In this document: positions 1-7,527 of the stretch, one piece after another
How positions within the stretch are numbered: position 1 is the stretch's first letter
Layout: each line of letters begins with the position of its first letter
From: JANNNX01 sp031398745
GTDB lineage: Bacteria > Actinomycetota > Acidimicrobiia > Acidimicrobiales > CADCSY01
Assembly (NCBI GenBank): GCA_031398745.1
Contig: JANNNX010000064.1
Coordinates: 1 to 13,660 of the forward strand
DNA: 13,660 bases
Direction: 5' to 3'
The notes under the pieces: generated by a model
Database searches by the model: none
What the model was told of the DNA's origin: nothing
What the model saw: only the letters and a program-made list of their open reading frames with translations
Translations under genes and position numbers: made by a program

Positions 1-135
1 CTCGGCCACCCGGGCCTCACCCGAGTCGAGCAGCCCCACCGCCTGGCGGACGGCCGCCACCGCGTCGGGATCGTGCAGGTCGATCTCGTCGCGCCGGTCC
101 CACAGCTCCTCGATCGTTCCCTGGAGGTCAGCCAT
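1..135 (-). CDS. dapD: DapD N-terminus (tetrahydrodipicolinate N-succinyltransferase), cut by window edge
   Basis: The minus strand opens with ATG at 133-135 and stays open for 45 codons to the left edge. The peptide begins MADLQGTIEELWDRRDEI and ends LLDSGEARVAE. This resembles the start of 2,3,4,5-tetrahydropyridine-2,6-dicarboxylate N-succinyltransferase, where a helical segment with an ERR/DRR-E-I pattern is followed by a conserved LLDSGxxRVAE stretch. The enzyme succinylates tetrahydrodipicolinate in the cytoplasm, the step before the DapC aminotransferase in the succinylase branch of diaminopimelate/lysine synthesis. The gene directly upstream is the DapC candidate, which ends 43 bp before this start, so the two are probably cotranscribed. 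The catalytic left-handed beta-helix lies outside the window. The identification rests on 45 residues plus context. Confidence 0.75.
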   Translation of the reverse strand, partial: MADLQGTIEELWDRRDEIDLHDPDAVAAVRQAVGLLDSGEARVAE

Positions 136-178
136 GGGCGGGAGGCTACCGAGTCACCCCCCGCCGGGACCGCCCGGA

Positions 179-1309
179 TCAGCGCGCCAGCAGGCGGGCC
201 GCGACCAGCTCCAGGCGGTCGTCGGGCTCGACCACGGCGATGCGCACGTACCCGGCCGCCGCCGGGCCGTAGAAGTCGCCCGGCGACACCAGGCACCCGG
301 CGTCGACGGCCAGCCGCTCGGCGAAGGCCCAGGCATCGCCGTTCGGTGCCTCGACCCACAGGTAGAACCCGCCGCCGGGGAGCGCCACCTCGATCCCCTC
401 GGCCTGGGCCAGCACCCCGGCAATCTGCTCCAGGCGACGGTGGTAGCGAGCCCGCTGGTGTTCGACGTGCTCGTCGTCGCCCAGGGCGGCGGCGGCGGCG
501 GCCTGCATCGGACCGGGGACCATGAGACCGGCGTGCTTGCGCACCTCGGAGAGGTAGTGGACCCAGTCGGCGTCCCCGGCGTAGAAGCCCACCCGCAGGC
601 CGGCCGCGTTCGAGCGCTTCGACACCGAGTGGACGGCCAGCACGCCGTCGGCCCCGGCGGCGAGGATGCTGCGCCGGGGGCCGTCCCAGGTGTACTCCAC
701 GTAGCACTCGTCCGACAGGACCAGGACGTCGTGGGACCGGCCCCATTCGGCCGCCGCCACCAGGTCGTCGAGCCCGCCGGCGGGGTTGCCGGGGGCGTTC
801 ACCCACAGAGCCAGGGCCCGGCGGGCGTCGGCTGGGTCGATGGCCGCCAGATCGAGGCACCAGCGGTCGTCGACCGGCACCGGCACCGCCCGGCACCCGG
901 CCAGGGTCGCGCCCATGGCGTAGCTCGGGTAGGCGACCGCCGGGTACAGGACGGTGTCGCGCTCGGGGCGTCGGAGGTGCAGCCAGTGGGGCAGGCCGGC
1001 CACCAGCTCCTTGGTGCCGATGCAGGCCGCCACCTGGCGCTCGGGATCGACCTCCACCCCGAGACGGCGAGCCAGCCAGCTCCCGGCCGCCTCGCGCAGC
1101 GTCCGGGTGCCGATCGACGGCGGGTAGCCCGGGATGGCGGCCGCCGTCGCCAAGGCGTCGACGATCACCGCCGGGGGCGGATCCTTGGGCGTGCCCACCG
1201 AGAGGTCGACGACACCCCCCTCGTGCTCGGCGGCCCGGGCGACCAGCGGCGCCAGGCGGTCGTAGGGGTAGGCCGGGGGAACGAAGGGCGCGGTCGGGCC
1301 GGCCGTCAT
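179..1309 (-). CDS. dapC: Succinyldiaminopimelate transaminase (DapC-type class I/II aminotransferase)
   Basis: This is a 376-residue fold-type I PLP aminotransferase of normal family length. Visible signatures are an NAPGNPAGG stretch (171-179), the PLP-ring Asp in SDECYVEY (D200, Y203), the Schiff-base lysine in SVSKRSN (K231) and the substrate/phosphate-binding arginine region LRVGF (R239). Aminotransferases of this subfamily overlap in sequence, so substrate choice comes from context: dapD lies just downstream and dapF two genes upstream, which favours N-succinyl-LL-2-amino-6-oxopimelate as substrate. The start is ATG at 1307-1309, overlapping the hflX stop as ATGA, which suggests translational coupling. 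An alternative would be a general aspartate/alanine-type aminotransferase. Class is near certain and specificity likely. Confidence 0.85.
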   Translation of the reverse strand: MTAGPTAPFVPPAYPYDRLAPLVARAAEHEGGVVDLSVGTPKDPPPAVIVDALATAAAIPGYPPSIGTRTLREAAGSWLARRLGVEVDPERQVAACIGTKELVAGLPHWLHLRRPERDTVLYPAVAYPSYAMGATLAGCRAVPVPVDDRWCLDLAAIDPADARRALALWVNAPGNPAGGLDDLVAAAEWGRSHDVLVLSDECYVEYTWDGPRRSILAAGADGVLAVHSVSKRSNAAGLRVGFYAGDADWVHYLSEVRKHAGLMVPGPMQAAAAAALGDDEHVEHQRARYHRRLEQIAGVLAQAEGIEVALPGGGFYLWVEAPNGDAWAFAERLAVDAGCLVSPGDFYGPAAAGYVRIAVVEPDDRLELVAARLLAR

Positions 1310-2574
1310 GCCACCACGAACTCGCGGAACCGGCGGGTGGTGGTGGCGTCGAGCCGGGCCCGGAGGCGGGTCGCCGACTCCTCGTGGTGCTCGCCCAGCA
1401 CCTCGCCCTCGCGGTGCAGGGCGGCCAGCACGTCGCCCCGCTCGTAGGGCACCAGCAGCTCGACGATGGTGTCGAGGGCCCGAAGCCGGTCGGACAGGGT
1501 GACCAGGAGGTCGTCCATGCCGGCCCCGGTCACGGCCGAGACGGCGACCGAGCCGGGGTGGCGGACCAGCAGGGCCTTCACGTCGTCGGGGTCGGCCCGG
1601 TCGACCTTGTTGAACACCACCAGCTGGGGCAGCTCGCCGGCCCCGATATCGCTCAGCACCTCGTGGACGGCGTCGATGTGGACCCGAGGCTCGGGCCCCG
1701 AGGCGTCGACCAGGTGCAGGAGCAGATCGGTCTCGGCCACCTCCTCGAGGGTCGAGCGGAAGGCTTGGACCAGCGTGTGGGGGAGCTTGCGCACGAAGCC
1801 GACGGTGTCCGACACCAGCACCGCCTCGCCGCCGGGCAGTTGCAGCCGGCGCACCGTGGGGTCGAGGGTGGCGAAGAGCCGGTCGGCGACCAGCACCCCG
1901 GCGTCGGTCAACCGGTTGAGCAGGGTCGACTTCCCGGCGTTGGTGTAGCCGACGATGGCGACGGTGCGGTTCCGACCCCGCTGGCGGGCCTTGCGCTGGG
2001 TCCGCCGCACCTGGGTGGCGTCGCGCAGCTCGGCCTCCAGCGCGGTCACCCGCCGCAGGATCCGGCGCCGGTCGACCTCGAGCTGGGTCTCTCCGGGCCC
2101 TCGGCGGGCACCGATGCCGCCGGCCTGCTGGGACAGGGAGAGGCCCCGCCCCCGCAGCCGCGGCAGGCGGTAGCGGTACATGGCCAGCTGGACCTGGGCC
2201 TTGCCCTCCCGGGTGTGGGCGTTCTGGGCGAAGATGTCGAGGATCACCGCGGTGCGGTCGATGGCCGTGCGGCCCAGGAGCTTCTCGAGGTTTCGGCTCT
2301 GGGCCGGGCTCAGCTCGTCGTCGAAGACGACGGTGTCGCAGTCGGTCGATTCGGCCAACTGCCGCAGCTCCTCGGCCTTGCCCTTGCCCACGAAGGTCGC
2401 CGGATCGGGGGCCGACAGGCGCTGGGTGACACGGCCCACGACGTCGGCGCCGGCCGTGTCCAGGAGCAGCTCGAGCTCGTCGAGGTGGGCGTCGGTGACC
2501 TCGTCGTCGGCGGGCGGGATGGTGGTTCCGACCATCACGATGCGCTCCCGGAAGGAGCGCTCGATCAGCGCCAC
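1306..2574 (-). CDS. hflX: GTPase HflX (ribosome-splitting/rescue factor)
   Basis: HflX is a cytoplasmic GTPase that binds stalled or stress-inactivated 50S/70S ribosomes and helps split them. The N-terminal nucleotide-binding-like HflX domain (about residues 5-130, with LIERSFRERIV near the start) is followed by the family stretch GxGARRGPGETQLE. Next come an Arg-rich coiled coil and a GTPase domain with G1 GYTNAGKST (about 209-217), G3 DTVG (about 256), G4 NKVD (about 322) and G5 SAVTG (about 346). I chose GTG at 2572-2574. It gives 422 residues, close to the usual 420-430, has GAGG four bases upstream, and overlaps the dapF stop by 10 bp. The frame stays open further upstream, but that part only mirrors dapF. 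The gene ends in an ATGA overlap with dapC. Confidence 0.95.
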   Translation of the reverse strand: MALIERSFRERIVMVGTTIPPADDEVTDAHLDELELLLDTAGADVVGRVTQRLSAPDPATFVGKGKAEELRQLAESTDCDTVVFDDELSPAQSRNLEKLLGRTAIDRTAVILDIFAQNAHTREGKAQVQLAMYRYRLPRLRGRGLSLSQQAGGIGARRGPGETQLEVDRRRILRRVTALEAELRDATQVRRTQRKARQRGRNRTVAIVGYTNAGKSTLLNRLTDAGVLVADRLFATLDPTVRRLQLPGGEAVLVSDTVGFVRKLPHTLVQAFRSTLEEVAETDLLLHLVDASGPEPRVHIDAVHEVLSDIGAGELPQLVVFNKVDRADPDDVKALLVRHPGSVAVSAVTGAGMDDLLVTLSDRLRALDTIVELLVPYERGDVLAALHREGEVLGEHHEESATRLRARLDATTTRRFREFVVA

Positions 2575-3410
2575 GGGACCTCGATGTCGGCCACGTGCAC
2601 CGCCGGGCCCCGCAGCGTCACCGATTCGTCGGCACCGTCCGCTTCGCCGTCGGCGGGCGCCGGGACGCCGACCTCGACCTCGCCCCCCGGCATGCGCACG
2701 ACCACCCGCCGACCCACCAGGCCCCAGCGTCGGGCCACCGCGGCGGCGGCCGCGGCGCCGGTGCCGCAGGCCAGGGTGAGCCCCGCCCCCCGCTCCCACA
2801 CCCGCAGCTCGAGGGTGTCGGGTCGGTCGTCGGCGACGGCGATGACCTCCAGGTTGACCCCCCCGGGCACGGCCGCCTCGATGGCGGGGCCGAGCGTGGC
2901 CAGGTCGAGTTCGGCGACCTCGGCCGGGGTGCCGGCCAGCGCGACGACGTGCGGGTTGCCCACGTCGACCAGCTCGACGGCTTGGGGGGCGAAGCCATCC
3001 CAGGCCAGCGGTGGGAGCCGCACCGGACGGACCGGGCCCATGTCGACCTCCACCAGAGCAGTGGCGGCATCGGGCCCCGGGCCGACCACCACCCGGCGGT
3101 CACCGCCCAGCGTGGCCACCAGGAGATCGAGGTGCTCGACCCCTCGGGAACGGGCCACGGCCTGGCCCAGGCAGCGAATCCCGTTGCCGCTCATCTCGGC
3201 CACGCTGCCGTCGGCGTTGCGCAGGGCCATGGTCACCTCGGCCCCTCCCGCGGCATCACCGGGCGACACCCGGATCAGGCCGTCGGCGCCGATGCCGGTG
3301 TGGCGGTCGCACAGGGCGCGGGCGTCGAGGGCGTCGAGGGGACGACGATCGTCGAGGTCGAGCAGCACGAGGAAGTCGTTTCCCAGGCCGTGGTGCTTGG
3401 TCAGGTGCAC
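2565..3410 (-). CDS. dapF: Diaminopimelate epimerase
   Basis: DapF converts LL- to meso-diaminopimelate without a cofactor, using two cysteines as acid and base. Meso-DAP feeds lysine synthesis and the peptidoglycan peptide. Both catalytic cysteines are present: C80 in SGNGIRCLG and C215 in LACGTGAAA. The start motif HGLGNDF (8-13), GNPHVV (151-156), the substrate-binding Asn in GGVNLE (N186) and WERGAG (205-210) are also visible. The length of 281 residues fits the family. The GTG start at 3408-3410 has GGAG about 10 bases upstream and overlaps the miaA stop by 10 bp; upstream in-frame sequence only shadows miaA. Together with dapC and dapD downstream it forms a small DAP set inside the tRNA-modification/hflX run. 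Confidence 0.96.
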   Translation of the reverse strand: MHLTKHHGLGNDFLVLLDLDDRRPLDALDARALCDRHTGIGADGLIRVSPGDAAGGAEVTMALRNADGSVAEMSGNGIRCLGQAVARSRGVEHLDLLVATLGGDRRVVVGPGPDAATALVEVDMGPVRPVRLPPLAWDGFAPQAVELVDVGNPHVVALAGTPAEVAELDLATLGPAIEAAVPGGVNLEVIAVADDRPDTLELRVWERGAGLTLACGTGAAAAAAVARRWGLVGRRVVVRMPGGEVEVGVPAPADGEADGADESVTLRGPAVHVADIEVPWR

Positions 3411-4345
3411 GGCGGCCAGTCTCCCAGCGCGGCGGCCGCGTCGGCGAGGAGAATGTCGGGGCCGCGGTGGTCGTCGGCATCGATCCAACGAATACGGGGG
3501 TCGCGGCGGAACCATCGCAGTTGGCGCCGGGCGAAGCGGCGGGTCCGACCGATGGCGGTGGCCACCGCCTCGTCCAGGCTCGACTCGCCTCGGAGGTGGG
3601 CCAGCAGCTCGCGGTAGCCGAGGGCCTGGCTGGCGGTGCGCGAGAGCCCTCGGGGGCCGGCGTCCAGGGCCCGGACCTCGTCGAGCAGGCCGGCACCCAG
3701 CATCCCTCGGAAGCGCCGCTCGATCCGGGCGTCGAGCTGATCGAGCGGCACCCGCAGCCCGATCTGGGCGAAGTCGCACGCCCCATAGGCACCGAGACCG
3801 GGCCCGAACGACGAGAACGGCCGCCCGCTGCCGAGGCAGACCTCGAGCGCCCGCAGGAGGCGGCGCCGGTTGCCGGGATCGATCCGAGCCGCGGCCACTG
3901 GATCGAGCTCCGACAACCGGAGATGGAGGGCCTCGGTGCCCCCCGTGCCGGCACCGGCCTCCAGCCGGGCGCGCACCTCGGGCCACCGACCCGGAATGTC
4001 GAGGACGTCGACCACGGCCTGGACGTAGAGGCCGGTGCCCCCCACCACCAGGGCGGTAGCCCCCCGAGCGATGATCCCGTCGATGGCCGGCCGGGCTCGC
4101 GCGAGGTAGGCGGCGACCGAGAAGTCGTCCTCCGGATCGGCAACGTCGAGGAGGTGGTGGGCCACCTGCGCCTGCTCGACCGCGCTGGGCTTGGCCGTGC
4201 CCACGTCCATGCCCCGGTACACCTGCATGGAGTCGGCGGTGACGATCTCCGCGCCACCATCGACGACGCCCGCCAGCGCCAGGGCCAGGGCCGACTTGCC
4301 CGATGCGGTGGCACCCACCACCACCACCCGCGCCGGGTTGGTCAC
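3401..4345 (-). CDS. miaA: tRNA dimethylallyltransferase
   Basis: MiaA transfers a dimethylallyl group to N6 of A37 in tRNAs that read UNN codons, making i6A, the substrate of MiaB. The 314-residue protein shows the P-loop GATASGKS (11-18), the catalytic/A37-contacting Asp in TADSMQVYRG (D38), GGTGLYVQA (102-110) and the C-terminal basic tRNA-binding helices around RRFARRQLRWFRRDP. Length matches the family. The start is GTG at 4343-4345, overlapping the miaB stop as GTGA, so the two consecutive enzymes of ms2i6A synthesis are translationally linked. Confidence 0.96.
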   Translation of the reverse strand: MTNPARVVVVGATASGKSALALALAGVVDGGAEIVTADSMQVYRGMDVGTAKPSAVEQAQVAHHLLDVADPEDDFSVAAYLARARPAIDGIIARGATALVVGGTGLYVQAVVDVLDIPGRWPEVRARLEAGAGTGGTEALHLRLSELDPVAAARIDPGNRRRLLRALEVCLGSGRPFSSFGPGLGAYGACDFAQIGLRVPLDQLDARIERRFRGMLGAGLLDEVRALDAGPRGLSRTASQALGYRELLAHLRGESSLDEAVATAIGRTRRFARRQLRWFRRDPRIRWIDADDHRGPDILLADAAAALGDWPPCT

Positions 4346-5745
4346 CGGGAGGCGACGGGAATCCGTGTGCGGTGGCGAGGTCGGGCCGTCACCTCGACCA
4401 ACTCCGCCACCAGGTGGTGCGGGGCGGCGCCGGTGATCTCGGTGGTCACGAACGTGCCCGGGCGCAGCGGCTGGTCGGCCCGGAAGTGCACCAGCTTCTG
4501 CTGGCGGGTGCGGGCCGACAGCACCGCCGGGTCGCGCTTGCTCGGCCCTTCCACCACCGCCTCCTCGATGCGGCCGACCCGGGCCTGGTGACGAGCCAGG
4601 GCGCTGCGTTCGACCACCACCCGCAGGCGCTCGAACCGCTCGGCGGCCACCGCCGGAGGCACGAACCGGTCGCCCCAGGCCGCGGCTTCGGTACCGGCCC
4701 GGGGGCTGTAGAGGAAGGTGTAGGCGCTGTCGTAGGCGGCCTCGGCCACCACCTCGAGCGTGCGCTCGAAGTCGTCCTCGGTCTCCCCCGGGAACCCCAC
4801 GATCACGTCGGTGGTCACGGCCAGGTCATCGACCGCGGCTCGGGCGGCGGCCAACCGCTCGAGGTAGCGCTCGGCGCTGTAGCCCCGGTGCATGGCCGCC
4901 AGCACCCGATCGCTGCCCGACTGCAGCGGCAGGTGGAGGTGCTCACAGACGGCGTCGACCTTGGCCATGGCCTCGATGGTCTCGGGCAGCAGGTCCTTCG
5001 GGTGCGGGCTGGTGTAGCGCACCCGGCGGATGCCCTCGACGGCGCCCACCGCGGCCAGCAGCTCGGCGAAGCGCGGCCGGGCTCGGACCGCCTCGCCGGC
5101 GAGTCGCCGGGCTCGGGTCAGGTCACGGCCATACGAGTTGACGTTCTGGCCCAGGAGCGTGATCTCCACTACGCCCGACGCGGCCAGGGACCGGACCTCC
5201 TCGACGACGTCGTCGAAGGGGCGACTGATCTCCCGCCCCCGCACCGACGGAACGATGCAGAAGGCGCAGGCGTTGTCGCAGCCGATCTGGATGGTCACCC
5301 AGGCAGCCCAATCGACGTCGCGACGCACCGGCAGGGCGGACGGGAAGGCCTCGGACTCCTCCAGGATCTCGAGTACCGGCTGGCCCGTGACCCGGGCCTG
5401 GTCGAGGAGGGTCACCGCGTGGCCGACGTTGTGGGTCCCGAGTACGACGTCGACGTGGGGCGCCCGGGCCTGGACCATCTCGCGGTCCTTCTGGGCCAGG
5501 CAGCCGCCGACCATGATCCGCAGATCGGGACGCTCGTCCTTCGCCTGCTTGAGCATCCCTAGGTTGCCGTAGAGCTTGTTGTCGGCGTTCTCCCGGATAC
5601 AGCAGGTGTTGAGCACGACGACGTCGGCGTCGTCGACCGAGTCGGTGGCCTCGTAGCCGTCGGCCTCGAGCAGACCAGCGATCCGCTCCGAGTCGTGCTC
5701 GTTCATCTGGCACCCGAAGGTACGGATCAGGTATCGACCGGCCAC
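4342..5745 (-). CDS. miaB: tRNA-2-methylthio-N6-dimethylallyladenosine synthase
   Basis: MiaB is a radical-SAM methylthiotransferase that turns i6A37 into ms2i6A37 in tRNA. All three parts are intact in the 467 residues. The N-terminal methylthiotransferase (UPF0004) domain has its cluster cysteines C12 (FGCQMNEHDSE), C48 (NTCCIREN, with an adjacent C49) and C82 (GGCLAQ). The radical-SAM core has CDNACAFC (C156, C160, C163) and LGQNVNSYG, and the last ~65 residues form a TRAM RNA-binding domain. The start is GTG at 5743-5745, leading straight into the RYLIRTFGCQMN strand. No clear Shine-Dalgarno is visible, and a small inverted repeat lies directly upstream. It is a paralogue of the rimO segment at the right end of the window, which lacks the UPF0004 domain. 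Confidence 0.97.
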   Translation of the reverse strand: MAGRYLIRTFGCQMNEHDSERIAGLLEADGYEATDSVDDADVVVLNTCCIRENADNKLYGNLGMLKQAKDERPDLRIMVGGCLAQKDREMVQARAPHVDVVLGTHNVGHAVTLLDQARVTGQPVLEILEESEAFPSALPVRRDVDWAAWVTIQIGCDNACAFCIVPSVRGREISRPFDDVVEEVRSLAASGVVEITLLGQNVNSYGRDLTRARRLAGEAVRARPRFAELLAAVGAVEGIRRVRYTSPHPKDLLPETIEAMAKVDAVCEHLHLPLQSGSDRVLAAMHRGYSAERYLERLAAARAAVDDLAVTTDVIVGFPGETEDDFERTLEVVAEAAYDSAYTFLYSPRAGTEAAAWGDRFVPPAVAAERFERLRVVVERSALARHQARVGRIEEAVVEGPSKRDPAVLSARTRQQKLVHFRADQPLRPGTFVTTEITGAAPHHLVAELVEVTARPRHRTRIPVASR

Positions 5746-5747
5746 CG

Positions 5748-5767
5748 GGTCAGGCTACGCGCTGACC
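5748..5767 (-). other. Small inverted repeat immediately upstream of the miaB start
   Basis: The 6-bp arms GGTCAG (5748-5753) and CTGACC (5762-5767) are exact reverse complements around an 8-base loop. The hairpin ends two bases before the GTG start, where a ribosome-binding site would be expected and none is seen. It could modulate miaB translation, but six base pairs in GC-rich DNA may be chance. Confidence 0.25.
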
Positions 5768-5804
5768 TGCCGACGCTGGCCGTAGCGCGAGAGACCTTGC
5801 CCCG

Positions 5805-6233
5805 TCACCCGAAGCGGAGCCGGCCGAGCTCGTCAAGGGTGGCGGCCGGGTTGTGGGCGATCTCCCACAGGTGGCCGTCGAGGTCGCTGACATAGGCGAT
5901 GTACCCGCCCCAGAACACCGACGCCGGGGCCCTGACCACCGCCCCGCCGGCGGCCACCCACTCGGCCACCGCCCGGTCGACCTCATCGGGCGACCCCACG
6001 TTGATGGCCAACGAGCTCCCCCTGAAACCTGAGCCCGCCCCTGGAAGCCCGGCGTCACCCGCCAACTCGGTCCAGGGGTAGAGCGACAGCACCGCGGTCG
6101 AGGTCTCGAAGAAGGAGACGCCCTCGGTGGACGCCGCCGCCCGGCCCCAGCCCAACGCCTCGTAGAAGGCGGTGGACCGGGCCAGGTCGGCAACCCCGAG
6201 GGTCACCAGGGTGATCCGGAGGGGGACGGCCAC
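5805..6233 (-). CDS. VOC-fold (glyoxalase/bleomycin-resistance-like) protein
   Basis: The 142-residue protein has the paired beta-alpha-beta-beta-beta pattern of the vicinal oxygen chelate superfamily. The first repeat starts with ITLVTLGVADLARSTAFYE and ALGW; the second ends in YVSDLDGHLWEIAHNP. The histidine usual in the first strand is replaced by threonine, while the C-terminal Glu (LWEIAHNP) is kept, so metal binding is uncertain. The superfamily includes glyoxalases, dioxygenases and thiol-transfer or drug-binding proteins; the reaction cannot be named. The start is GTG at 6231-6233, only 12 bp after the recA stop and with no strong ribosome-binding site, so it is probably read from recA mRNA. 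It sits where many actinomycetes carry recX. Confidence 0.85.
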   Translation of the reverse strand: MAVPLRITLVTLGVADLARSTAFYEALGWGRAAASTEGVSFFETSTAVLSLYPWTELAGDAGLPGAGSGFRGSSLAINVGSPDEVDRAVAEWVAAGGAVVRAPASVFWGGYIAYVSDLDGHLWEIAHNPAATLDELGRLRFG

Positions 6234-6245
6234 CGAGGTCGGGTG

Positions 6246-7310
6246 CTAGCCGAGCTCGATCGGAAGATCGTCGGGATCGACCACCTCGCCGTCGGTGCCC
6301 ACCGGCACCGGGACGGCATCGGGGTCGGGCCGCACACCGGTCTCGTTCAAGATCCGCTCGGTGATGTCGACCATGATCTCGGGGTTCTCGGACAGGAAGA
6401 TCTTGGCGTTCTCACGCCCCTGGCCCAGTTGCTCGCCCTCGTAGGTGAACCAGGCTCCTGCCTTCTTGACCATCCCGAGGTCGACACCGATGTCGAGGAC
6501 CGACCCCTCTCGGCTGATGCCCTTGCCGTACATGATGTCGAACTCGGCCTGCCGGAAGGGCGGCGCCACCTTGTTCTTCACCACCTTTACCCGGGTGCGG
6601 TTACCGACGATCTCGGCCCCGTCCTTCAGGGACTCGATGCGGCGGATGTCGAGGCGGACCGACGAGTAGAACTTCAGCGCCCGGCCGCCCGGCGTGGTCT
6701 CGGGCGAGCCGAACATCACGCCGATCTTCTCTCGCAGCTGGTTGATGAAGATGCAGATGGTGTTGGACCGGTTGAGGTTGGCCGTCAGCTTGCGCAGGGC
6801 CTGGGACATGAGGCGGGCCTGGAGGCCGACGTGGCTGTCGCCCATCTCGCCCTCGATCTCGGCCTTGGGGGTGAGGGCGGCCACCGAGTCGATGACCACC
6901 ACGTCGAGCGCCCCCGACCGGATGAGCATGTCGGTGATCTCGAGCGCCTGCTCGCCGGTGTCCGGCTGGGAGATCAGCAGTTGGTCGATGTCGACGCCGA
7001 TGTTCTTGGCGTAGGCCGGGTCCATGGCGTGCTCGGCGTCGATGTAGGCGCAGATCCCGCCGTTGCGCTGGGCCTCGGCGACGACGTGCATGGCCATGGT
7101 CGACTTGCCCGAGGACTCGGGCCCGAAGATCTCCACCACCCGGCCTCGGGGCAGACCCCCGACGCCGAGGGCCAGGTCGACCGCCAGCGAGCCGGTCGAG
7201 ATGGTCTCGACCACCATCGTCCCCTTCTCGCCCATTTTCATGATCGAGCCCTTGCCGTACTGCTTCTCGATCTGCCCCAGGGCCATCTCGAGGGCCTTGT
7301 CTCGCTCCAC
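6246..7310 (-). CDS. recA: Recombinase RecA
   Basis: RecA forms ATP-dependent filaments on single-stranded DNA, drives homologous strand exchange and stimulates LexA self-cleavage. The 354-residue protein shows Walker A GPESSGKS (63-70), the catalytic Glu in YIDAEHA (E92), Walker B VVVIDS (137-142), loop L1 around EGEMGDSHVG, and loop L2 with NQLREKIGVMFGSPETTPGG (190-209). The acidic tail ends DDLPIELG. There is no intein. I chose GTG at 7308-7310 because a strong GAGGAG (7317-7322) lies six bases upstream and the product begins VERDKALEMALGQIEKQYGKG, the standard RecA start. An in-frame TTG at 7404-7406 would add 32 atypical residues and falls inside the promoter. Two promoter-like elements and an SOS box lie upstream. 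Confidence 0.98.
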   Translation of the reverse strand: MERDKALEMALGQIEKQYGKGSIMKMGEKGTMVVETISTGSLAVDLALGVGGLPRGRVVEIFGPESSGKSTMAMHVVAEAQRNGGICAYIDAEHAMDPAYAKNIGVDIDQLLISQPDTGEQALEITDMLIRSGALDVVVIDSVAALTPKAEIEGEMGDSHVGLQARLMSQALRKLTANLNRSNTICIFINQLREKIGVMFGSPETTPGGRALKFYSSVRLDIRRIESLKDGAEIVGNRTRVKVVKNKVAPPFRQAEFDIMYGKGISREGSVLDIGVDLGMVKKAGAWFTYEGEQLGQGRENAKIFLSENPEIMVDITERILNETGVRPDPDAVPVPVGTDGEVVDPDDLPIELG

Positions 7311-7316
7311 TGCTCG

Positions 7317-7322
7317 CTCCTC
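7317..7322 (-). promoter_or_regulatory. recA ribosome-binding site
   Basis: GAGGAG on the minus strand lies six bases before the GTG at 7310. It decides the recA start against the longer in-frame extension. Confidence 0.85.
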
Positions 7323-7383
7323 TCGGGTGATGCTCGACTTCGATGGGCCGGCGACTCGCCGCCTGGCCGATGCACTGCGACGA

Positions 7384-7406
7384 ACCCTACGCAGGGGGTG
7401 TGACAA
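7384..7406 (-). promoter_or_regulatory. Proximal recA promoter candidate (RecA-NDp-like)
   Basis: On the minus strand TTGTCACAC (7406-7398), eight bases, then TAGGGT (7389-7384). The mycobacterial RecA-NDp element used by LexA-independent, PafBC-type DNA-damage promoters is known as TTGTCRGTG-N8-TANNNT. This site matches TTGTC, the purine, the 8-base spacing and TANNNT, but differs at GTG (CAC here). The predicted start would leave a leader of roughly 70 bases before recA. This is inference from motif and position only. Confidence 0.5.
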
Positions 7407-7430
7407 ACAACATCGATGTGATGCACCGTG

Positions 7431-7459
7431 ACCCTACTGGCGAACGCCTGTTCGCTCAA
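7431..7459 (-). promoter_or_regulatory. Distal recA promoter candidate, LexA-controlled
   Basis: The minus strand has TTGAGC (7459-7454) as a -35 (4 of 6 to TTGACA), a 17-base spacer, and TAGGGT (7436-7431) as a -10 of the actinomycete TANNNT type. The SOS box fills most of the spacer, so bound LexA would block RNA polymerase. The same TAGGGT hexamer recurs in the proximal promoter candidate. Confidence 0.6.
7441..7454. promoter_or_regulatory. SOS box (LexA operator), Gram-positive type
   Basis: CGAACGCCTGTTCG matches CGAAC-N4-GTTCG at all ten arm positions, and one more flanking base pair (G7440/C7455) extends the dyad. This is the operator known from Bacillus and mycobacterial SOS genes. 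It is 131 bp before the recA start and 74 bp before the divergent YceI gene, so it could act on either. Confidence 0.85.
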
Positions 7460-7527
7460 GGACCCTCGGCGGCCGCCGTGGGTATCGTCCGTCCGACCAC
7501 CAACCCTGCAAACCTCGGAGCACCCCC

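Noticed and set aside
2575..2799. Upstream extension of hflX by 75 codons.
   Set aside because: The added residues are low-complexity and lie fully over dapF. The GTG at 2574 gives normal HflX length and has a ribosome-binding site.
3411..3986. Upstream extension of dapF by 192 codons.
   Set aside because: The extension only shadows miaA in another frame. DapF homology begins at the GTG at 3410 with HLTKHHGLGNDF.
1384..4059. A very long plus-strand open frame (about 890 codons) opposite hflX, dapF and miaA.
   Set aside because: It is low-complexity Gly/Arg/His/Gln-rich translation with no recognisable domain, opposite three well-supported genes. Such frames arise from very high third-position GC.
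6246..7310. A possible intein in recA, as in some mycobacteria.
   Set aside because: RecA reads through at normal length (354 residues) with all motifs contiguous.
7311..7406. A recA start at TTG 7404-7406, adding 32 residues.
   Set aside because: The TTG lies in the promoter-like -35 element, the added residues are unlike RecA, and a strong GAGGAG precedes the GTG at 7310.
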